Below, one piece after another: positions 58,255 to 64,000 of a stretch of DNA of 64,000 nt (position 1 is the first letter of the stretch; every line of letters starts with the position of its first letter). The position numbers and the translations under genes were made by a program. This stretch comes from Pseudoalteromonas nigrifaciens (lineage in GTDB: Bacteria; Pseudomonadota; Gammaproteobacteria; Enterobacterales; Alteromonadaceae). Location: the NCBI RefSeq assembly GCF_002221505.1, contig NZ_CP011036.1:806001-870000 (forward strand). The letters are read 5' to 3'. The notes under the pieces are model-generated. The model worked only from the letters and a program-made list of their open reading frames with translations, ran no database searches and was not told where the DNA came from.

Positions 58255-58932
58255 ATGAGTAACGATATTAGTACATCTTCATCCTATTTAGACTCTTTAC
58301 GGTGGCAAGAAAAACAAGCAGCCAGTAAAGACAAGAGTGATGCGTTAACCCAAGAAGATTTTTTCTCATTACTAACGCAGCAACTGTCGTTTCAAGATCC
58401 GAGTAAACCGGCTGATAACGATCAGATGATTGCGCAAATGACTAGCTTTACTATGGCTGAGGGAATTTCAAATTTAAACTCTAACTTTGAAGCTTTAGCT
58501 GCATCAATGACATCAAATTCAGCACTGCAAGCATCTACATTAGTAGGCAAGCAGGCGCTTTTAGAGTCTGACACATTAGATTTAAATGAAGCAGGTGATG
58601 CACGAGGCTCAGTTGTTGCCGAAAAGCCAGTTGAAAGCTTAAAGCTTAGAATTGAAGATGAGTCTGGGCAGTTAGTTAGAACCATAGATTTAGGCTCGCA
58701 ACCAGCTGGTGCAGTGCGTTTTGCATGGGATGGTAAAAACGAAGCGGGTGAGCGCCTACCTCCTGGCGAATATAAAATTAAAGCTGAGGGGAGTACTAAT
58801 GGTGAGTTTTCGAGCCTGCCAATTGCTACCTTTAAAAATATTGAGAGTGTTAATATTAATGGTGCAAATGGCATCATTATTAACACTAAAGAAGGTGCGG
58901 TTAGGCTGACTGATGTTGCAGAAATCGCGTAA
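58255..58932 (+). CDS. flgD: Flagellar hook assembly protein FlgD
   Basis: Hook cap scaffold, lost when the hook is finished. The N-terminal export/cap segment (TQEDFFSLLTQQLSFQDPSK) is followed by a FLG_D Ig-like domain (RTIDLGSQPAGAVRFAWDGK, GERLPPGEYKI). 225 residues. Confidence 0.97.
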   Translation: MSNDISTSSSYLDSLRWQEKQAASKDKSDALTQEDFFSLLTQQLSFQDPSKPADNDQMIAQMTSFTMAEGISNLNSNFEALAASMTSNSALQASTLVGKQALLESDTLDLNEAGDARGSVVAEKPVESLKLRIEDESGQLVRTIDLGSQPAGAVRFAWDGKNEAGERLPPGEYKIKAEGSTNGEFSSLPIATFKNIESVNINGANGIIINTKEGAVRLTDVAEIA

Positions 58933-58981
58933 AAGATTCATTAGCCAGCGGGCTAAAAATTAAATAGTTTAGAGGTCAATT

Positions 58982-60346
58982 ATGAGCTTCAATATTGCAT
59001 TATCCGGCCTTGCTGCCGCACAAAAAGATTTAAACGTTACGGCAAATAATATAGCCAACGTAAATACTACGGGTTTTAAAGAGTCGCGCGCAGAATTTGC
59101 TGACGTGTATGCATCGTCGGTATTTAGTTCGGGTAAAACAAAAAATGGTGACGGCGTGCAAACGACTATGGTTGCACAACAATTTCATCAAGGATCATTA
59201 CAGTTTACCAATAACTCGTTAGATTTAGCGATTACCGGTGAAGGTTACTTTGCAACCAGCCAAGACCTAGGCGCGCAAGATTTTACTTACACACGTGCCG
59301 GCGCATTTAAGTTAAACAAAGACAACTTTGTGGTAGATGCAAATGGCAGCTTTTTACAAGGCTTTCCGGTTGACCCTTCAACAGGCGATACTACATCAGT
59401 GAGTTTAAGCACTTCATCGGCTTTACAAATACCTGACTCGTCAGGATCGCCGCGTGCTACTTCAAGCGTGTATAGCTCGTTTAATTTAGACTCACGATCA
59501 ATTGCACCTACAATTGCGTTTAACCCTACCGAAAGTGCAACTTATAATTCATCAACCTCAACAACCGTGTATGACTCACTCGGTGAGCCACATGTATTGC
59601 AGCTATTTTTTGTGAAAAGCGACCCTGCAGTACCCGGTAATGAAAATCAATGGAGCGTACATTCAACACTTGATGGTAAATCCTTTGGTGCCAATGGGGT
59701 TGAGCAAACAGTAGCTCCGTACACTCCTATGACTACTTTTCAGTTTGACTCAAGTGGCTTACCGCAAAGTACAGACGGCACGCCAAACGTAAGTAACACT
59801 TTTAATCCATTGTCTATTGCAGCTGGTGGCGGTGGTACAGCGGGGCTTTCTGATTTATTAACCAATGGCGCTACCTTCCCAGCGCCTGTTGAAATTAACT
59901 GGCGTGATGAAACCGGTACAGCTAATAAAATACCTACTCAATACGCAAGTCGCTTTGAAGTAAAAGCACTTGAGCAAGACGGTGCAACGGTTGGCCGTTT
60001 AGCGGGTATTGATATTGGCGCCGACGGTAAAGTTGTGGCTTCGTACAGTAATGGCGACTCAACATTTTTAGGCCAAGTGGCTATGGTGCGTTTTTCAAAC
60101 TCGCAAGGTTTACAACAAGTGGGCAGCACAGGTTGGAAAGCGAGTATAGCGTCAGGCGAGCCTATTGCTGGTGAACCAGGCTCTGGCACATTAGGTAATA
60201 TCAACTCATCAGCGCTTGAGCAGTCAAACGTAAACTTAACTAACGAACTAGTTGATTTGATTAGCGCACAGCGTAATTTCCAAGCAAACTCGCGAGCGCT
60301 GGAAGTTAACTCAACAATTCAGCAAAGTATTCTGCAAATTAGATAA
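58982..60346 (+). CDS. flgE: Flagellar hook protein FlgE
   Basis: Structural subunit of the hook. The N-terminal helix with LNVTANNIANVNTTGFKES and the C-terminal helix (ELVDLISAQRNFQANSRALE) are conserved, with variable D1-D2 domains between them. 454 residues, about 50 longer than the E. coli hook protein. Followed by a terminator, so flgBCDE and flgFGHI are probably separate units. Confidence 0.97.
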   Translation: MSFNIALSGLAAAQKDLNVTANNIANVNTTGFKESRAEFADVYASSVFSSGKTKNGDGVQTTMVAQQFHQGSLQFTNNSLDLAITGEGYFATSQDLGAQDFTYTRAGAFKLNKDNFVVDANGSFLQGFPVDPSTGDTTSVSLSTSSALQIPDSSGSPRATSSVYSSFNLDSRSIAPTIAFNPTESATYNSSTSTTVYDSLGEPHVLQLFFVKSDPAVPGNENQWSVHSTLDGKSFGANGVEQTVAPYTPMTTFQFDSSGLPQSTDGTPNVSNTFNPLSIAAGGGGTAGLSDLLTNGATFPAPVEINWRDETGTANKIPTQYASRFEVKALEQDGATVGRLAGIDIGADGKVVASYSNGDSTFLGQVAMVRFSNSQGLQQVGSTGWKASIASGEPIAGEPGSGTLGNINSSALEQSNVNLTNELVDLISAQRNFQANSRALEVNSTIQQSILQIR

Positions 60347-60372
60347 AGCACAATTTATTAATTTGAATATTC

Positions 60373-60398
60373 AAGGCTGCTTAATTGCAGCCTTTTTT
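60373..60398 (+). terminator. Terminator between flgE and flgF
   Basis: AAGGCTGC / GCAGCCTT perfect 8-bp stem with a 6-base loop, followed by TTTT, 26 bases after the flgE stop codon. Confidence 0.9.
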
Positions 60399-60431
60399 GT
60401 TTATAAGATCAGGTTTGAGGCGTCAGGTATC

Positions 60432-60466
60432 AACCTAGAACCTAGCCCCTAGAACCTCATCCCTAT
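60432..60466. repeat. Degenerate heptamer array in the flgE-flgF gap
   Basis: AACCTAG, AACCTAG, CCCCTAG, AACCTCA and TCCCTAT follow one another with 7-base periodicity. Period and composition resemble the TAAGCCC array at 47801-47840. Confidence 0.55.
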
Positions 60467-60533
60467 AATTTCTGCAGCTACCGGCGGTATACCACATTGC
60501 TTGGCGGTGCAGTTTTACTGCTGTATTTAACAA

Positions 60534-60549
60534 TGGCGCATATATTGCA
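60534..60549 (+). promoter_or_regulatory. Sigma-54 promoter of flgFGHI
   Basis: TGGCGCATATATTGCA matches TGGCAC-N5-TTGCA at all invariant positions (GG-N10-GC), 37 bases before the flgF start. Best sigma-54 site in the window. Confidence 0.82.
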
Positions 60550-60585
60550 TTTGTTCTTACAGAGATTTTTAAGTGAGTCGATGTT

Positions 60586-61329
60586 ATGGATAAAATGGTC
60601 TACATTGCCGCGTCTGGCGCTAAGCAAAGCTTAATGGGGCTTGCCCTTAAAGCCAATAATTTGGCGAACGCAAACACTACAGGTTTTAAAGCCGACTTTG
60701 CCCAAGCTCGATCTATGCAAGCGTTTGGTGAAGGTTTGCCATCGCGGGTGTTTTCTATGGAAGAGCGCCCAGGTTCAAACATGACATCGGGTGGCATACA
60801 GCAAACCGGTCGCGAGCTCGACATTGCCATGAGCGATAACGCCTGGCTGAGTGTACAAGACGCCTCCGGCAACGAAGCTTATACAAAAGTAGGTACGCTT
60901 AATATTACCGCCGAAGGCATGTTAGTTACCAGCGGTGGTCGTCAAGTAATTGGCGAAGGCGGCCCTATTATTTTGCCAGTCCCGATTGAAAAAATAGAAT
61001 TTAGTAAAGACGGTGCCATACAAGTACGCCCACAAGGCGCGCCGGCTAACTTTTTAGAAGAGGTTGATCGTTTAAAAGTGGTTGAGGCAAATAACTCAAC
61101 ACTTGAAAAAGGTAACGATGGTTTATTTAGACCAAAACCAAATCAAACGGTTGAAACCTCAGCTAACGTACAAGTGATAAGCGGCGCATTAGAAATGTCG
61201 AACGTTAATCCGGTACACGAAATGGTCGATATGATCAGCCATCAACGCCAATTTGAATTACAAGTAAAGCTAATGAAAACAGCAGAAGAAATAGATCAAT
61301 CGCAAGATCAGCTGTTGCGCATAGTTTAA
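60586..61329 (+). CDS. flgF: Flagellar basal-body rod protein FlgF
   Basis: Rod subunit between FlgC and FlgG. The N-terminal motif LKANNLANANTTGFKAD and C-terminal NVNPVHEMVDMISHQRQFE define the family. 247 residues, 21 bp before flgG. Confidence 0.97.
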   Translation: MDKMVYIAASGAKQSLMGLALKANNLANANTTGFKADFAQARSMQAFGEGLPSRVFSMEERPGSNMTSGGIQQTGRELDIAMSDNAWLSVQDASGNEAYTKVGTLNITAEGMLVTSGGRQVIGEGGPIILPVPIEKIEFSKDGAIQVRPQGAPANFLEEVDRLKVVEANNSTLEKGNDGLFRPKPNQTVETSANVQVISGALEMSNVNPVHEMVDMISHQRQFELQVKLMKTAEEIDQSQDQLLRIV

Positions 61330-61350
61330 CTTTAAAATGAGGACACGATT

Positions 61351-62139
61351 ATGAATCCAGCATTGTGGATCAGTAAAACTGGGCTTGACGCCCAACAAAC
61401 CGACATTTCGGTTATTTCAAATAACTTAGCCAACGCCAGTACGGTTGGTTATAAAAAAAGCCGCGCCGTTTTTGAAGATTTACTTTACCAAAACATTAAT
61501 CAGCCAGGCGGTCGCTCATCGCAAGATACCGAAATGCCATCAGGTTTAATGCTAGGTGCTGGTGCTAAAGTGGTAGCTAACCAAAAAAACTTTTCGCAAG
61601 GTAATATGCTAACTACTGAAAATTCACTAGATTGGATGATTTCTGGTTCAGGCTTTTTTGAAGTATTGCAGCCAGATGGCAATATTGCTTATTCGCGCAA
61701 CGGACAATTTACCACCGATGGCGACGGGCGAGTTGTAACCTCGGGTGCCGGTTATGTAGTTCAACCTGAAATGAACGTACCCGACGACGCGCAATCAATA
61801 ACTGTATCGCAAGACGGTGAAGTGTCTGTACGTGTTGCAGGGCAGGCCGATAACGTGGTTATTGGACAAATTACCATTAGTGACTTTATTAATCCGTCGG
61901 GCCTTGAGCCTATAGGGCAAAACCTTTACACCGAAACTGCGGTAAGTGGCGCGCCGGTGCAGGGTAACCCTGGGGTTGATGGGCTAGGCACTATTATTCA
62001 AGGCTCACTAGAAACGTCAAACGTAAACGTAACCGAAGAGTTGGTAAACCTAATAGAAACCCAACGTGTTTACGAAATGAACTCAAAAGTAATTTCGGCA
62101 GTTGATGAAATGATGAGCTACATCAATCAGCAATTATAA
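61351..62139 (+). CDS. flgG: Flagellar distal rod protein FlgG
   Basis: Main subunit of the distal rod. N-terminal ISVISNNLANASTVGYKKS and C-terminal VNVTEELVNLIETQRVYEMN are conserved, and the FlgG-specific stretch after the first helix (YQNINQPGGRSSQDTEMPSG) is present. 262 residues, close to E. coli FlgG (260). Confidence 0.98.
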   Translation: MNPALWISKTGLDAQQTDISVISNNLANASTVGYKKSRAVFEDLLYQNINQPGGRSSQDTEMPSGLMLGAGAKVVANQKNFSQGNMLTTENSLDWMISGSGFFEVLQPDGNIAYSRNGQFTTDGDGRVVTSGAGYVVQPEMNVPDDAQSITVSQDGEVSVRVAGQADNVVIGQITISDFINPSGLEPIGQNLYTETAVSGAPVQGNPGVDGLGTIIQGSLETSNVNVTEELVNLIETQRVYEMNSKVISAVDEMMSYINQQL

Positions 62140-62155
62140 TATTTTAGAGGTTATT

Positions 62156-62839
62156 ATGCGCAATATTATATTATTTGCAGCGGGTACTTTATTGTTAAGT
62201 GGCTGTGTGTCTACACAAAATAGTGATGTAGTACAAGACGATCCTTACTACGCACCCATGTACCCAGAACCCAATGTTGAACCGGCAGTTGCTAATGGCT
62301 CACTGTTTAATACGTATTTATCGAACGACTTATACGCTGATAAAAAAGCACTGCGTACCGGCGATATAATTACGGTTAAATTGCAAGAATCTACGCAAGC
62401 CTCTAAAGCGGCAAAAACAGAAACTGATAAACAGTCAGACGCAAAACTCGACCCCGTTATTGGTTTAGGCGGATTACCGGTAAATATTGGCGGCGACAGC
62501 ATTCAATTTGGTATTGGCAGCGACGCGTCATTTAAAGGCGACTCAAAATCAAATCAGTCAAATAGTTTAGCCGGTGATATATCGGTAAATGTAATGCGTG
62601 TTTTACCTAATGGTAACTTAGTTATTCGCGGCGAAAAATGGCTAACGTTAAACTCAGGCGAAGAATTTATTCGTTTAGAGGGATTAGTAAGGCCAGAAGA
62701 TGTAACTGCAGACAATACCGTACAGTCAAATAGAATTGCTAATGCACGAATTCAATATTCGGGCAAAGGGCAAACTCAAGAAGCACAAAGTGCCGGTTGG
62801 CTAACACGCTTTTTTAGTAGCTCACTTTTTCCTTTTTAG
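62156..62839 (+). CDS. flgH: Flagellar L-ring lipoprotein FlgH
   Basis: Outer-membrane ring subunit. The lipobox LLSGC is followed by Val. The FlgH core has LYADKKALRTGDIITVKL, NGNLVIRGEKWLTLNSGEE and IRLEGLVRPEDV. 227 residues, full length, 17 bp after flgG. Confidence 0.97.
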   Translation: MRNIILFAAGTLLLSGCVSTQNSDVVQDDPYYAPMYPEPNVEPAVANGSLFNTYLSNDLYADKKALRTGDIITVKLQESTQASKAAKTETDKQSDAKLDPVIGLGGLPVNIGGDSIQFGIGSDASFKGDSKSNQSNSLAGDISVNVMRVLPNGNLVIRGEKWLTLNSGEEFIRLEGLVRPEDVTADNTVQSNRIANARIQYSGKGQTQEAQSAGWLTRFFSSSLFPF

Positions 62840-62851
62840 AGGACATTCATT

Positions 62852-63946
62852 ATGAATGTATTTAAAGTTTTTTGTTTAATGGTGTTACTTGGCTGGCAAC
62901 TTCCTGCCATGGCCGAGCGCATTAAAGATGTGTCTATGGTTGAGGGCGTACGCTCAAACCAATTAGTAGGCTATGGCCTAGTTGTTGGCTTACCTGGTAC
63001 GGGCGAGCAAAGCCGATTTACCGAGCAAAGCTTTAAAGGCATGTTAAACAGCTTTGGCATTACGTTACCAGCAAGCTTAAAACCAAAAATTAAAAACGTG
63101 GCTGCGGTTGCAGTGCATGCAGAGCTACCGCCTTTTAGAAAGCCCGGGCAAACTATAGATATTACCGTATCATCTATTGGTAGTGCAGGTAGTTTACGCG
63201 GTGGTACTTTACTACAAACCTTTTTAAAAGGGGTCGACGGCAACGTATACGCTATTGGCCAAGGTAGTTTAATTGTAGGTGGTTTAGGCGCAGAGGGGCT
63301 TGATGGCAGTAAAGTCGTTATAAACACGCCAACAGTGGGGCGCATTCCAAATGGCGCAACCGTTGAGCGCGCAGTTAAAAGCCCATTTATGCAAAACGAC
63401 TATATTACTTTTAACTTAAATCGCCCAGACTTTACTACCGCTAAGCGATTAGAAAAAACCATAAACGATTTAGTTGGCCCAAATAGCGCCCAAGCACTCG
63501 ATGCAGCGTCTATTAGAGTTATTGCCCCAAGAGACGCCTCGCAGCGCGTGTCTTATTTATCAACGCTCGAAAACCTAGAGTTTACCCCAGCAGATACAGC
63601 GGCAAAAATTATCGTTAACTCGCGTACCGGTACTATTGTTATTGGTAAAAACGTAAAGCTACAACCTGCGGCTATTACCCATGGTGGCTTAACAGTAACT
63701 ATTGCGGAGCAACAAAACGTATCGCAACCTAATGCTTTTAGTGATGGCGATACCGTTGTTACCCAGCAAAGTATTATAGATATAAAACAAGACGACTCAC
63801 GGGCATTTGTATTTAACCCCGGAGTGAGCCTAGATGACCTAGTACGCGCTATAAACGAAGTAGGCGCCGCGCCTGGCGATTTAATGGCAATACTAGAAGC
63901 CCTAAAAGAAGCTGGCGCAATAAACGGCCAGCTAGTTGTAATTTAA
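62852..63946 (+). CDS. flgI: Flagellar P-ring protein FlgI
   Basis: Periplasmic ring subunit that assembles with the help of FlgA. Signal peptide (cleavage near PAMA), then [20 protein letters not shown], the [15 protein letters not shown] segment and the C-terminal [19 protein letters not shown]. 364 residues, as in E. coli (365). flgJ would be expected next, beyond the window. Confidence 0.98.
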   Translation: MNVFKVFCLMVLLGWQLPAMAERIKDVSMVEGVRSNQLVGYGLVVGLPGTGEQSRFTEQSFKGMLNSFGITLPASLKPKIKNVAAVAVHAELPPFRKPGQTIDITVSSIGSAGSLRGGTLLQTFLKGVDGNVYAIGQGSLIVGGLGAEGLDGSKVVINTPTVGRIPNGATVERAVKSPFMQNDYITFNLNRPDFTTAKRLEKTINDLVGPNSAQALDAASIRVIAPRDASQRVSYLSTLENLEFTPADTAAKIIVNSRTGTIVIGKNVKLQPAAITHGGLTVTIAEQQNVSQPNAFSDGDTVVTQQSIIDIKQDDSRAFVFNPGVSLDDLVRAINEVGAAPGDLMAILEALKEAGAINGQLVVI

Positions 63947-63954
63947 AACAACGT

Positions 63955-63999
63955 AATGCTATCGGTGGTCAGTTTTAAAAGCTGGTAACCGATGGCATT
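63955..63999. other. Long inverted repeat after flgI
   Basis: AATGCTATCGGT (63955-63966) and ACCGATGGCATT (63988-63999) pair at 11 of 12 positions, with a smaller CAG-TTTTAAAAG-CTG dyad inside. It may be a terminator or a REP-like element; the window ends too soon to see what follows. Confidence 0.55.
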
Positions 64000-64000
64000 T

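Overview
The window is chromosomal DNA of an AT-rich marine gammaproteobacterium of the order Alteromonadales. Protein sequences and gene order fit Pseudoalteromonas best; the genus is an inference, since no database was searched. Most of the window is conserved housekeeping and flagellar DNA. The accessory material is a set of envelope lipoprotein genes, one IS30-family insertion sequence and several non-coding repeat families.

Layout. 0.4-7.9 kb: a chemoreceptor, an MgtE Mg2+ channel with a short CNNM/DUF21 membrane protein, an MscS-type channel, an LrgA/LrgB pair and a crotonase. 8.5-10.7 kb: small envelope genes and slyD. 10.7-14.1 kb: ygfZ divergent from sdhE-ygfX, then nadB. 14.3-22.9 kb: the classic run rpoE-rseA-rseB-rseC-lepA-lepB-rnc-era-recO-pdxJ. 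23-33.8 kb: a VOC protein, barA divergent from rlmD-relA-mazG-pyrG-eno. 34.2-41.6 kb: mutH divergent from rppH-ptsP-(TauE/SafE)-lgt-thyA-galU.

41.9-47.3 kb is the least familiar part: three paralogous SPOR-domain lipoproteins followed by three paralogous FlgO-domain lipoproteins. An IS30-family element sits at the 5' end of the third SPOR gene. A sigma-54-type promoter lies just before the first FlgO-family gene, which suggests membership of the flagellar regulon. A tRNA-Arg(CCT) gene follows. 47.8-51.1 kb is a redox module: an Lpd-like disulfide reductase and a peroxiredoxin-glutaredoxin fusion, divergent from oxyR across a good OxyR site.

51.1-63.9 kb is the flagellar and chemotaxis block: flgT and flgP divergent from back-to-back sigma-54 promoters; flgA-flgM-flgN leftward, with an excellent sigma-28 promoter before flgM; cheV-cheR; then flgBCDE and flgFGHI, each group behind its own sigma-54 promoter. 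H/T-ring genes (flgO-like, flgP, flgT), sigma-54 control and cheV-cheR together are typical of a Vibrio/Alteromonas-type polar sheathed or high-torque flagellum (inference).

Non-coding elements noticed: two inverted copies of a ~310-bp TIR element flanked by TA (one inserted inside the flgP stop codon), a ~195-bp fold-back element, at least three ~101-bp units ending in TGCACAAAGAG/CTCTTTGTGCA, two heptamer arrays, and a cluster of DnaA-box-like sites before rppH.
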